A stretch of DNA of 62,664 bases from Seminavis robusta. Lineage: Eukaryota; Bacillariophyta; Bacillariophyceae; Naviculales; Naviculaceae. Positions within the stretch are counted from its first letter, which is position 1; every line of letters starts with the position of its first letter. Position numbers and translations under genes: made by a program. Positions 32,189 through 43,315 of this stretch are shown piece after piece. Below the pieces are notes generated by a model. That model searched no databases, was not told where the DNA came from, and saw only the letters and a program-made list of their open reading frames with translations. The stretch spans positions 1-62,664 of the forward strand of contig CAICTM010000508.1 in assembly GCA_903772945.1 (NCBI GenBank), written 5' to 3'.

Positions 32189-32419
32189 ATGCCAGGCATA
32201 GGCGCACGAGCAAAGCATTGGAATTTCAGGTTCAAAGGACACAATCCTGACGATGTAAAGCGTCTTTTTGCTCACCCCGATATAGAAGACATAAGCGTCG
32301 CAACCTGCAAACCTCAGCTGCAAGGAACTGTGAGTTTCAGATCTCGGAAGAGACTTTCACAGGTGCTAAATATTGTCGGTCGTGCAGACTGCTGTTTGTC
32401 AAAAAAAAACACCACCTAA
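32189..32419 (+). pseudogene. CRESS-type Rep N-terminal fragment-like ORF (module 1)
   Basis: 76 codons from ATG 32189. Resembles the N-terminal HUH-endonuclease region of Rep proteins of circular ssDNA viruses and plasmids: HWNFRFKGHN at the motif I position and QLQGTVSFRSRKRLSQV at the motif II position (HLQG in canonical Rep; first His replaced by Gln). The frame ends before motif III (the nicking Tyr) and before any helicase domain. It is either a decayed remnant or the first exon of a longer gene; no convincing continuation was seen. It lies immediately after the 37-bp repeats. Confidence 0.5.
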
Positions 32420-32757
32420 AGCATGGGCCAAACAGACACCCGTAGCAAGAACACCAATCCCCGTCGTTGCTATCCTCCCCATAAACTTACACGGGTCAAT
32501 GTTCCTCCCATTTCCAATGCTCATAAGGAACGATGAAAGTAGTTACCCTTCGAATCGACAGGGTACACAGATACGTCGACAATGGCGTCTTCCTAGATGG
32601 AAGGTCGAAAATCTTTGGACAACAACCCCCTGCAGCCGCCGCACCAGAACAAGAACTCAAATAAGAAATCTACAGACAAAGACGCAAGAGAAAAAACCCA
32701 CTGCATTACGAGTTTCTGTACTAAAGAAGATTACCAGTATAACAAATGGATGGAACG
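32420..32757. other. Gap between Rep-like ORF and zinc-binding ORF
   Basis: A basic, Arg/Thr/Pro-rich frame (32373-32777, +) crosses this gap but lacks family support and overlaps the Rep-like ORF; it may be decayed coding sequence. Confidence 0.3.
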
Positions 32758-33075
32758 TTAGTTTCCGTCAGAAGTAGGGCTGTCTTCATCAATGGGAAGG
32801 ATCTTGTTGACACCGTCCTTCTCAAGGTATTCGACTATAGTATATCCATAGTTAGGAACAAAGGACCTTTCACCAACAACAATGCCGACACTACACCGAT
32901 CATCCTCATCGCATTGAGCTTCATTATGCCCTGAGCCAGGAGGGTGGTAGTGCATCTTGCCGCAGTAAGGGCATTTGATCTCAGTACCCCCCTGCCGTCT
33001 TAACGCAACAGGGATGCCTCGCATATCTTCCAAACCCATAGGAACCCCGTCAGCTATAGCAAAGTCGTTCGCCAT
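32758..33075 (-). CDS. Small zinc-binding-motif protein (CPYCGK..H..GxGH..C)
   Basis: 105 residues from ATG 33075. Residues 34-55 contain CPYCGKMHYHPPGSGHNEAQC, a Cys/His cluster resembling the CxxCxxxHxHGxGxGHRxAHC motif of small hypothetical proteins in bacteria and phages, as I recall it; that similarity needs a search. The rest is hydrophilic, and the acidic C-terminus (IDEDSPTSDGN) carries no known motif. The location between a Rep-like ORF and a hAT element suggests mobile or acquired cargo. No intron is needed. Confidence 0.5.
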   Translation of the reverse strand: MANDFAIADGVPMGLEDMRGIPVALRRQGGTEIKCPYCGKMHYHPPGSGHNEAQCDEDDRCSVGIVVGERSFVPNYGYTIVEYLEKDGVNKILPIDEDSPTSDGN

Positions 33076-33605
33076 TGTCTCACTATTTCAGTTTCTTAAG
33101 TCCAATGTTTCTCGTAACCAGCCTGTGTGCCACTCTATCAGACTATGTGACAATGGTGGAGTTTATGAAACGGGAGTTCATAACTGAAGCCTTTTGCGTA
33201 CCACCATAAACATAGCTACTTGCAGTTATGCTGCCTCATCCATGAAGCAGAAGAAGGTCTCATCCGTGAAGATAGAGACATACGATCATGGTTTCCTCAT
33301 TACAATGTCCAAGAATTGGATGATCATAACCTGGAACTTGATCAACCGGTAACCATCGAGAGCTGTATGTTGATTAGTATGTCCAGCTGCGATCTAATGC
33401 AAACCAAGAACCTGAAGAATACAAGGCTCCGCATTTGTGAACGTCTAGGTCTATCAATCCCAGCTGCATCGACAATCCCCGAGATCGATTGAGGGTGGTA
33501 CTTCTCTCTTGAGTAGCTTCCGAATATCCGTAAGTAAGTCCTTCCTATCCTTAATCCTAGCTAGCGTAATCTCCCACCTCCACAGATACCAAGCTCGTTT
33601 GTGAT
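33076..33605. other. Gap before hAT element
   Basis: A frame at 33220-33492 (+) starts without ATG and has no recognised family. Otherwise empty up to the left target-site duplication. Confidence 0.4.
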
Positions 33606-33613
33606 GCCTCATA
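33606..33613. repeat. Target-site duplication, left (GCCTCATA)
   Basis: An exact 8-bp match to 37082-37089 on the other side of the hAT element. Confidence 0.9.
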
Positions 33614-33849
33614 CAGGGCGTGGTACTCACACTGTTTTAGCATGTGAGTATGGGTACTGAGTATACTCACAATTCCAAAGTCAAGTGAGTATGGTACTGA
33701 GTAATACTCACAATTCCCAGGGTCAAGTGGTACGGGTATCATGTGAGTACAGGTACTTTGTGGGTACTATAGACTACTCACTGAGTACTCATAAATCAAT
33801 TACTTAGGGAAATTATTTTGTTTTTTCTAGTTCTGGCTGGGGGCTCATC

Positions 33850-36715
33850 AATCTTGTTGTAAAGGTCCACCATGGCATCAATATCACTGTATAATCCTCC
33901 TCTTCACATCTGCTGGCAGTTAGCTTGAGGAGACCTTGGTCTATTCTTAGCCCATTCCTTTCTTGCACATTGAGGCATTGCTTGTAGTTCTGGATGAATG
34001 CACTTTTCTTGTAGCAAAGAAGGCGCATTTGGAATGTCATGTCAACCTTCTGTCCATTGCTGAGTTTTCCATCAAACCATGTACAAGAACTGAAAACTCT
34101 TTCTTGGAAGCGTTGCTATCTGGCATTGAAAAGATGCGCACAGCAATTCATAAATGATTGGGTGGTTGGTTTTGCCAGTTGTCTCCCACCATTCTTGTAA
34201 GTCAAAGTAGATTTTCACCACTTCAATGTTGTCCAACCAGCAATGTTCTTCATTGCCAAGTGTAGAGAGAACATCTTTACCGATAGGCTTCCGCTTCTGA
34301 GCCCGAAGAGCATCCAACAAGTTGAAGTCTTCGCCTAACCATTTGTCGATTGCTTTCTGGATTGGTCAACTCCTTCTTCCACAGGAGTATCCTCGTTCTC
34401 CTTCGTTTGGCTTCCTTGCCAATGCAAGAGGGTCGTTGGTTCGTGGCTTGGCCTGTGGTTTCTTCGACTTGCATTTGCAGTCGCTTGTTCGCTAGGTCGA
34501 ATTTGTTTCCCCACATCTGCTTGACCCAGATCGTCAATATCGTCGTGGCTCTCTGCCGAACACCTTTGCCATCAGTTTGTTTGCCGGGAGGGTATCCGAA
34601 CCATCGACAACAGTAGCAAGTGTTTCAAAGTCGTCAACATGTGTGTCTTACCGAAAGGATTACACATCATGGCGAGGAGTTTGTCATCTGCTTAGAGCTT
34701 GAAACACAAGCACATAGCGTCGCAACTCACTTGGGATTCGCTGGAATAGTTTCTGTGGAATCTTATGGAGTTTCGCGACTTTGATTGTCCTCAAGCCAAT
34801 CCTCTCAGTGGTGGAAGGAAGGTAAAGTCCTTCCGCGTCTTCTTTGGGTTCATCAAACTGGGGAGAGCCATCAAACTTGGTGGGGTACCAACTTGCAGTG
34901 CCATTCCACTTTTCAGTGTCATTGGTAGCTTTGCTTCGGCGAGTCTCTGGCACCCAAACCACCTTGGAGTAACAATAAGAAGCAAACACACGGTATGTCC
35001 CATAGGCAGTATAGGAATTGGCACCATAGTGGTCCGACTGGACAAAGCAAACAAGCTTCAACATGGGGAATTCCACCGCAAGGTTTGTGCCATGACATGT
35101 ACTTAGAATCCTCCACCTCCGACATGTATCGTCAACAATGAAATAGTGGTGAAGGTTCCACCGAGCTTGATAAACGAAGCGTAGAACAAAGCTTCTCCTC
35201 CGGCCTTGTATGGTTGGACATGCAAAAGGCCCTGGGTATCCGGCCAGCAGCAGAGAGTGTGTCCGTGAACTTCTTCCATCTCCCTTCGATTTCTTGTTGG
35301 CCAACCACTTGCGGTTTCCTCGGCTTGTTTTCGAATAGCCTGACAAGCATCAAACTCGTCAACCTACCTTGTCCTTGTAGCGTTTCCTTTGACCGGTGGC
35401 ATGGAAAAAGCCAACTGAATCTCATGCATGGCACAGTAGGCATTTTCTCACTCAGGTTGCGGCCCACCAATAGCGCCGTGTTGGTAGTGTCATTCATGGC
35501 CTTGTAGATCATTCGTCCTCAATACCAAAAGCTTTGAGAATATCCATGATCTGATTCGTGGTGGGCTCTCCCTTCTTGTCTTTAGATTCCGCCAGTGCAA
35601 CGGGAATTCTTAGATAGACACCCCTTTTGGGGTTGTAAAAGAAGATCGTCACTCCAAGTATTTCCTTCTTGTTAGAGTCCCAAACGTCATGAGCGACAGT
35701 AAGGAAAGACTTATGACAACCAAAGTTTTCATATAGTACTGGTTTCATATAGTACTGGTCCGTCTCTCCTAGATGCATTCCAACCGCAGCCATGAAAGTT
35801 TGGTAATCCTTGGCTCTGTAGTTTGTATGGGCCATGCGTCCCATCAAGCCATTGTTGGGACATTTCAGAAGAGCGGCTCCATTCTGCATGGCATAGATCA
35901 TCATGTCTCTGAATTCAGTACATGCTTTGTGGTCCGTCAAAACACGAAGAGGAATGTTGTTGTTTGTAGCATACCGATGCTGTTTTTCTTGAAATATGCA
36001 AGAGCCTGGCTTTTTCCAGCTCTCTACTCATTTCATGAACCATAGACCTTGGCTCGGAAAGGGTACTATGACTGATTGTGCTGGAATGTTGTTGCGGTAC
36101 TTCCTGGGGAACAGGAGGGCTGCCATTGGACCTACAGCAAAGCCGCCACCGATCGATTGGCAAATGTCGTAACGGAATGCACCTCTTTCCTTTGTGATTG
36201 CTTGATACATTGGTAAGTGTTGTCCTCGAAGGTGTTTGCCAGGATTGCCAGTGCCATCGAATCCACCTGATCCACATTTCTTGTAGGTTGGCCGGAATAG
36301 ACATTTGGAAAGTGACTTGCTGGTATCCTCGAGGCATGCACGACACGCCACATATTGCTTCCCCGAAAGAATTCCTTGATGGATCTTTTGGTAGGCCGAA
36401 TCATCCAAAGTTGGAGGTTTTCCAAGTGTTCGGCGTCGGGAATGTCGACACTGTAGTAACATTCCCAAACGCCAGAACGGCCGGGTGGCTTGCGACTGAG
36501 CGTGGGAATACTCTTGGCTTGCACGTACTGTGCAGTCAAATCAGTTCCCATTGCCGCGGCCATGGTATCATCGCAGCTGCAGCTTCTTCATCTTCTTCTT
36601 CTTCTTCGATATCACCTTCTTCTTCTTGTTCCGGTTCTTCCAATCCATCGGCTCCATTGACAGCTTCCTCAATCGCTGCCTGTGACAAGATGTCATCATC
36701 CTCCACATCAGCCAT
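33850..36715 (-). pseudogene. Decayed hAT transposase gene
   Basis: Coding blocks on the minus strand run through several frames from ATG 36715 (an acidic leader, MADVEDDDILSQAAIEEAV) to about 33850. A BED-type zinc finger is recognisable near 36380-36240: CRACLEDTS, then NPGKHLRGQH, giving C-x2-C ... H-x4-H order. Downstream blocks include a segment with MAHTNYRAKDYQTFM and HKSFLTVAHDVWDSNKKEILG (35509-35940), compatible with the RNase-H-like core of hAT transposases, where a catalytic Asp follows a hydrophobic strand. At least four frame changes separate the blocks; some could be introns, but small insertions relative to copy B indicate real decay. Not active as it stands. Confidence 0.7.
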
Positions 36716-36837
36716 GGTGACAACAGAAGAGACAACAGAACAAAAGAGTGGCTAGCTAGAGTCAACAGTGGCTCAACAGTGGCTTCAAAGCTCAATGTGA
36801 GAAAATGGGAAATTTATGGGGCTGCGAGTTGGCGAAA

Positions 36838-37060
36838 TACTCACAAAATACTCACCGAGTACTCACCGAGTACTCACTGGTACTCACTTCGAAGTACTCA
36901 CCGAAGTACTCACCGAAGATCAAAAAGTACTCAGATTCCGGAGTCATGTGAGTACGGGTATTGAGTATTACTCACATTTTCGAGGGTCAAGTGAGTATGG
37001 GTATCGAGTATACTCAGTACTCAATACCCGTACTCACATCGTGTACCCACAGCGTGTATT
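36838..37060. repeat. Subterminal TACTCAC/GTGAGTA repeats of hAT right end
   Basis: At least a dozen copies of ACTCAC(C/A) and its complement within 220 bp, mirrored at the left end. This organisation is typical of hAT transposase-binding arrays. Confidence 0.8.
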
Positions 37061-37081
37061 TCATGTGAGTCCCACACCCTG

Positions 37082-37089
37082 GCCTCATA
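37082..37089. repeat. Target-site duplication, right (GCCTCATA)
   Basis: Exact copy of 33606-33613. Confidence 0.9.
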
Positions 37090-38235
37090 AGCTAACTGGT
37101 GAAAGCACGACCGATGGCGCTAACCGTGTGACATGTTGAAGTAGGACTAAGACTCGTGACGGAGCATCTAGATACATCCTAATTACCAAAGACTCCTGAC
37201 CGAGCATCTGAATTATTGCAAATTCATCCATGGAACACTTAGAGAAAAGCACGTGCTAGGAGATGCGTTACGGTCCCCCTTTATGCACCGCGATAGCCTC
37301 CGAGTCCACCACCCTCTCTAGAGCATACGAGAAGTTATTACCCTGGAAGCTGCACGATACCGATACCGGAGTCCGCTAGCGCTGTAAGGCTACAGAACGG
37401 TACCGTGGTAGGTACCGGTACCCAGCCATGCAATCGAGGTCCTCTTCTTTCTACGACGAATTAGGGGGCACCGTGAAAAGACAAGAGACGCACCGCGGTA
37501 CCGTGACCAAGCAACACCAATAGACAGAGAAACTGACGCCCATTGCCCTGTGAGAGCCCTTTGATAACGGCACTCTCCAATTGACACAGCAGCAAATTAT
37601 CTAAGTCACTTCCTACCACCAGACAGCATCCAACGAGTGGTACTAGTAGAGCAACGGCGTAGTCACTGCAAAGGTGGTGATCTGCTAAACCCACGACCTG
37701 GTACGTACATTTTACATGGTAGTTCACTTCTGAGCAAAGCTAACGTAGTTGTATGGTAGCAGTAGCAGTGAATCTGAATTTGCGCCGTTCTTTTGTAGTA
37801 TGCCTACACTTTCCACTTTCCACAATCATTCCATGCTAAAATTGAGTTCACGGACTAGACAGTCATGAATTCGGAGGCTCGTGTTCTCTGAAAGCCACTA
37901 TACATGTAGCCACATTGCTACCGTACAGAACCGAGAGGCAATCCGTCAAGCCGCCCACGTTACAAAATCTTCCTTTAGTTAGCTGTATACATACCTGATG
38001 AGGTTCCATGGCGAGGTAGAGCGCAAATGCCTACCCCATCAAAGCTGAACCTATCTCCATGTCTTTTCCTTCTGTCGGCACAGCCAAACAAGCTACAACG
38101 GATTCTCCCAAGTTCTCACATCAATCAACTTGAGAGTGTCAACCTATGTAAAAATTTAGTTCCAATTTGTTGTTTGATACAGCATTTTCTCTGATGCAAC
38201 ACAAACTACATGTAGCTCGCTCTGTAGGCAATTAA
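37090..38235. other. Intergenic, no supported gene
   Basis: 1.15 kb, rich in GTACCGGTACC-type words (37398-37422). Only short overlapping frames. Confidence 0.5.
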
Positions 38236-39162
38236 TTATGAGGCACCCGTTAGTTGGAAAGTTGCTTCATTCAAGAATCGTCTCTCCAGTGTTGCTTCAA
38301 TACGCCCCAAGAATCTTTCATTTGCCACTTCCAAGTTTGGTTGAAGAAACATCTTATCCAGTGTCCCTCCTTCACTGATACACCCGACCTCGAACCTGTT
38401 TCGCACATCCTCCGGCAAGAATCGTTTCACACCAGACACAAGTAGATTTGCAAAGACACCGGTATGGAAGTGTTTGAGTTTCTGCACTCGGAAAGGATAA
38501 TTCAACATAATATGCCAAGATTTTCTCATCATTGCCATGTTACCAGTCCCAACCGTCATGTCGACATTTTGGCATTCCACCAGCACAACAACACCTTTCC
38601 GAATAGCTTCAAAGTCGGGAGCGCAAACTTGGCAGAGATAGTAGATTTGTCGAAGCTTGATGTTCATGCCGTCATTCTGAGACTGGAAGGTTTTTGCAGT
38701 CGGTTGCTTGGCCATGTCAAAGGCAAGGACATAATACCCTTCCTCTCTGTTGTAAGAAAATGTGAGGAACTCGCCTGGAATGAGTTTGATAGATTCATAA
38801 AAGGTTCTTCTGGCAGCAGCATAAGTATTGACAATCTTATATTCTTTTCTGATGTCTTGCAACTCTTGTGCTCTGCAGAGAGCCCCTTCAATATCATCTT
38901 CTTCAATGAGAGCCAAGGCACCATACCAGAAATCGGAAAGATAATCCAAATCGGGAGTTTCTTCCACTGCTGTCTTGATTCTCAAGGCCCAAGTTTGTTC
39001 CTCGTGGGTTAGTTTCATCCTCCTGGGATCATGCGGTCCTAGTGGTCTCGAAGGAGCCTCTTCGTCACGACGACCGGCTCCGTCATCGTTGTTATCATCT
39101 TGATGGCCTCTGTTTTGGAATCGTTCACCACCCTCCGTGTCGTCTTGCTCCGCAGCATTCAT
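38236..39162 (-). CDS. CRAL-TRIO (Sec14-like) domain protein
   Basis: 308 residues from ATG 39162. The N-terminal 45 residues are acidic and disordered (EQDDTEGGER, QDDNNDDGAGRRDEE). A helical N-lobe follows (about 50-130, with EEDDIEGALCRAQELQ). The lipid-binding lobe is at about 180-285: KGVVVLVECQNVDM, then HIMLNYPFRVQKLKHFHTG, then FANLLVSGVKRFLPEDVRNRFEV, matching the strand, YP motif and 'KPFL' helix of CRAL-TRIO domains. Such proteins carry phosphoinositides, tocopherols or retinoids between membranes; the ligand here is unknown. Intronless. Antisense frames across it are discarded. Confidence 0.8.
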   Translation of the reverse strand: MNAAEQDDTEGGERFQNRGHQDDNNDDGAGRRDEEAPSRPLGPHDPRRMKLTHEEQTWALRIKTAVEETPDLDYLSDFWYGALALIEEDDIEGALCRAQELQDIRKEYKIVNTYAAARRTFYESIKLIPGEFLTFSYNREEGYYVLAFDMAKQPTAKTFQSQNDGMNIKLRQIYYLCQVCAPDFEAIRKGVVVLVECQNVDMTVGTGNMAMMRKSWHIMLNYPFRVQKLKHFHTGVFANLLVSGVKRFLPEDVRNRFEVGCISEGGTLDKMFLQPNLEVANERFLGRIEATLERRFLNEATFQLTGAS

Positions 39163-39658
39163 TATTGTTACCTAGCTAGCTCCTTTGGATAGCTTAATAA
39201 GCACTCTTTGGTTGTCTAGCTAGAAGACCCTCGAAAGCCGTCGTGTTGTATGACACTGGCTCATCAGGGTAGTAGCCGGAAGCTACTTTTGAGTTGCCAG
39301 GTTCTGTGGGAGGACTGCCACTGCTCCTTTGTTGTGTCCGGGCGGAGAATCGAATCGAATCAGCGGCGACGTGGGCCCGTGGGCCCCCTTTCTTGAGAGC
39401 CTCGATGACCCTTCCTTTTCACCTCCCCATTGTCTTTCAACTGGTACAATTCTGACCGTTACCTCGAGAATCGAGGTCGCGGTCTCAATTCAGCTACATG
39501 TACCTGGTACCCGTACGACGGCCTGGTTGCTTACTGTTGCCTATTTGCATAGAATACGGTAGGCCCTACAGTACCCAGCCAGGAAGCTCTCATCTAGCTA
39601 GCTAGCGTACGAAAGCACAAAGTACCACAGAACCAAACTGTCATAACTGGCTAATTCA
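39163..39658. other. Intergenic, no supported gene
   Basis: Contains CTAG words (39170, 39222, 39594-39606). It is upstream of the CRAL-TRIO gene and downstream of ALG3. Confidence 0.5.
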
Positions 39659-41170
39659 TCACGTCCTCTTTTCCTTGGCACCACCATCTGCTATTGCATG
39701 TTGCTGCTGTCGTTCCCACATTTGCTTGGGTGGTCTAATCTGCAGCAGAATGGCCAAATGAACCAACTGAAGTACTTTGGAACTGGTGGGTGTTGCTGGA
39801 AAAGTCAAGAATGCATACTCCAAACCAACCACGAGCAAGATTCGGATGGGCATGGGGTAATGGAAGAAACCGCTGCCAGTGCCGCTCCATAGCAAAAAGG
39901 GGACACTGGAAAAGTACCACGCATAGAATTGGTAGTGAATGGTTCTGGCAAAGGCAATTCCGACAAAATTGGCCACAAACATGGTGTAGCAAATGTAATG
40001 AGGTGACAATCGTGTGGTACTACTGTTTGGTGGTGTTTGTTGCGTCTTGTTGTTGTTGTTGGCTGCTTGGACCCATTGCACCGCGAAAAACGCCAAAGTT
40101 CCCAAATGACCCGCCAGCAATGCCATTGCCAATGGTTTCGAGACAAAAATATCTTCGGGAAGGAACTGTTGGAGACCAGAAAAAGAGTGTGACAAGCAAG
40201 GTTTGAAAAAGCAATGAGCAAGAAAACCATACAAGACAGTTCAATCAAGCAAATAGACCACACAACATGATTTTCGTACCTTCCAATTGACGGTCCATTT
40301 GAAAAAGAAGACCCGGTCCAACTCGAATGCTTTTCGCAGATACGACTCTGGATAGGTCAATAAGAAGGGTGCTCCCAGCACGAGCTGTGGCAAGGCACAG
40401 CACACCAAGAGTCGTTTCACCACCAAAACTAGATTCCCTCTCGCTTGTTGTATGAGCAATAGCAGCAGGCCTGGAGCAAACAGCAGAACGTTCATTTTGA
40501 TCGATACCGCATAGGAGAAAGCTAAACATGCCGAATTCCAATGGTTGTGTATCAAAAAGTAGAGACAGCAGTATAGCAACACCATGGTGGGTCCTTCGTT
40601 GAATAGGCGTAGCATAAAAATGGAATGAAAACGCTTGGAACAGCAACAAAGTCCCATGGCTATTCTCCAACTCCACATGGAATGGGCAGATTGTAGTTGT
40701 GCTTGTCTGGTAGTAGTAGTAGTAGTACTGTCATTGGACCCATTTGGGTGTTTCCGTGTGACCAACAGTGATCTCGCAGCTTTGGTGTAGATCAGGAGCA
40801 CCAGAGTCTGCAGAATGAGATAGAATGCCAAGAAAATGTACTGCGCCAGTCGAATATTGGTCCCTTGCTGGGTGATCCACCGTAAAATGGCAAACAGGTA
40901 CAAAAATCCAGCTGGATACACCAAGGGTCCTGTGCCACCGCGAATTTGTCGGTAATCGTAAATTCCATCGTCCCACCACATGGACACTTCTTGCATGTAG
41001 GCTTCCCAATCAATCTCGGTGTACGGAACCTTGTCGATGATCACCAAACCCAACAAGACTTCGGCGCTCACAAGCCCCATGATAAACAGCGAGTCCCATG
41101 GTTGCGAGGATGCCAAGCGAATGTACCAGTCTTCCAGTGGTTTGGGCAGCAACAACAACAAGGACGACAT
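39659..41170 (-). CDS. ALG3: Dolichyl-P-Man:Man5GlcNAc2-PP-dolichol alpha-1,3-mannosyltransferase
   Basis: Exons 40280-41170 and 39659-40165; the 114-bp intron (donor TGGAAG^GTACGA, acceptor CCAACAG^TTCC) is phase 0; 465 residues. ALG3 hallmarks: IDWEAYMQEV (about 53-62), IYDYRQIRGGTGPLVYPAGF (about 70-89), FNEGPTMVLLY, and in exon 2 ARTIHYQFYAWYFSSVPFLLW. The enzyme sits in the ER membrane and adds the first Dol-P-Man-dependent mannose in the lumen, extending the N-glycan precursor from Man5 to Man6. About ten hydrophobic spans are visible. The length is normal for the family. A Thr run (TTTTTT, about 150) is local low complexity. Confidence 0.93.
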
Positions 41171-43315
41171 GATGCTTGCTGGAGTATTTACGTACCGGCC
41201 GAGGACAAAGGTAGTTGTGGAGCAATGGAAGAGAAGACAGCGGCAATCGAGCTAGCGAGCGAGCTGTTTTGGCCTTGGTGTTGTGCAGCTGCAAATCGAT
41301 GTAATTCGAACGAGTTCGAATGGGTTCTATAGAATTACTGCAGAAACCATTCTAATTTTACTCAAATTGCAATTTTACAAGCTCTTTTTCGTTTTTAATT
41401 TACTTTATACCACCAGTCACAAACGGGTTCCACATTAGCCCACATCATCAGAACTTGCTGTGGGCAATTCATCGACGCATTGCCACTTTCCGAAACATTC
41501 CTGCTTCTTTGCATTCTTACATCCTGAAACCCTCAACAGAACCTGTGTCTCCAGCAATTCCATCAGTTCAAGGCAATAGCCTCCATCAAAGTGCTCATTC
41601 CTTTCTTTAGAAGAAGAAGTAGTGGAGCGATCCATGCAGCCATGTGCTTATGAGCTCCAAAGCCACCCTTGACCGCTTGACGGACTTCTAGTATGCAATG
41701 TAGACTAGTACCTGGTGCGTCGCATTCACTTAGCCCCGCCAGTGGTCACCATGGCACCCACAACAGGCAAATGGACGGAGCTCTGGTGGTTCTTTGATTG
41801 CTTGTAGCTTTGTAAGTTGCTTTCCTTCAGGCTGTGGTTACCAACAGGTCCAATCCAGCTGCGCCTTTTCTTGTTTGATGCACTTGTCACAAGCAGCCAA
41901 CCTGCAGCACAAGGAATTTCAAATTTTATCTACCGGTATTAATAGATAGATGGACGTAATCAACAAGTCCTTGCCCCTGATCCCACGGATCCTATGAGAC
42001 CCTCCTTCAAAATCAAATCCTGGTCCTCGTCGGATGGGTGGGAAGTTGATTCATTCAACGTCGCAGCGATACCGTACCGGTACGGTAGCAAAAGCAGCTC
42101 AGCTGTGTTTAACAACCTCCGAACTCCCGTCCGTCGTCCGTGGTCTCGTCCGTCCTCCAAACCTCCAAACACCAAGTCCGTCATCCATCGTCCTCCACCT
42201 GTGAACATGAGGAGGGTTCTGGTTCCTCCTATTCCTCCAACTTCCGATCTCAAAGGCGTCGCGTTGCACCCAGTCAGCCTTCGTTCAGCCCGAACTTGAA
42301 TCTATTTCTTGAAAGAACATGGATGACGTCAACGATCACACCAAGATTGACATTTTTCAGCTGTTGGCTTTTAAGAGGTTGCAGCTCCTTGAAAAAGAAC
42401 CTCGTCTTTGAAAATTGAAAACAGATCCTGTGTCCGGTGCTACCGGTGCTTCGTTGGTGTCTGACAGTGCCTGATAAAGGCTCTGCTTAATTGGTGGCCA
42501 GCGAAGGCCTCGACTTTGGTAATAACCGACTGCTACGGAACCACAACAGCCCTTGGGCATTGGGGCTGTTGATGTGGTAGATTCCAACATCCAGAAGCGG
42601 TGAAACATTTTGGGCTTCTTTTTTTTGTGTCTTTAGAACTTTAGAACAGCTTTTTTTCTTGGGGCCATCGGAGACTGTTGTGTCTATTGGAGTGATGTCA
42701 GCGCTCCGTTTTCCCCTGTTTCTAATTCAAATTAGGGGGTAGACTTTAAAAAGCCCCACAATCGAGCTCTTTGCCTGGGAGTATGCCTAGCGTTGGAACT
42801 TTTTAGTATTGATTCTACACAAAGCTGGAGGCTGAGGCAGCCAATCTCATTTGAAGGGCTAAAAGAGATCCCACCCCCAATTTAAATTAAGGGGGTTACA
42901 ATCAGAAACACAATTTTTTAGCTGTGTTTTGATGACGTACTTCTTCTGGACTTCAAAAGTGGGCAGAAAGCTTGAAGATGAGTCTTCCGCGTTGCAGCAA
43001 GCCAGAGAACAACCAGCAGCAATAGCCCATCCCACGATAGAGGTCTGCGTTGCTTGTGTAGGCTGCTACAGCGAAATCTACCAATAGCAGAGAAAGGAGA
43101 CGGACACCACATCAGCTCTGTCAATCACCTCTACTCCATGGCAGGCAACCCTCTTCAAGCATCTCATCGCTTCGTCAACTCTCTTGGATATTAGCGTTTC
43201 GCCAAGTAACTTGTCTCTCCGAGTTTCAGAACTGGTGCACACAAACTGCAACTCTTCTTCACCACTGTACGACTGTAGCCCCTTCATTATTCCTGCCTGT
43301 CCAAGTAACAACAAC
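41171..43315. other. Long intergenic region
   Basis: 2.1 kb. Frames at 41994-42299 (+) and 41960-42253 (-) overlap each other and contain GTACCGGTACGGT, an intergenic word, so neither is accepted. AATTTAAATTAAGGGGG-like tracts occur at 42725-42745 and 42875-42900. The last 130 bp are the HSF leader, where the frame is open without ATG. Confidence 0.5.

Larger units (their letters stand above)
33614..37081 (-). mobile_element. hAT-superfamily DNA transposon, full length (copy A)
   Basis: 3468 bp bounded by terminal inverted repeats CAGGGCGTGGTACTCACA (33614-33631) and, on the complement from 37081, CAGGGTGTGGGACTCACA (16 of 18 match), flanked by an exact 8-bp duplication GCCTCATA. Eight-bp duplications and CAGGG-type ends are hallmarks of hAT elements. 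Both ends hold dense subterminal GTGAGTA/TACTCAC repeats (33640-33795 and 36838-37060), probable transposase-binding sites. Internal coding is on the minus strand and broken by frameshifts. A second copy starts at 61672. Confidence 0.9.

Noticed and set aside
33220..33492. 90-codon frame on + strand
   Set aside because: Starts without ATG, no family features, adjacent to the transposon end.
38464..39012. 182-codon frame on + strand
   Set aside because: Antisense to the CRAL-TRIO gene.
41994..42299. 101-codon frame on + strand
   Set aside because: Overlaps an equally long minus frame and contains the intergenic word accGTACCGGTACGG; low complexity.
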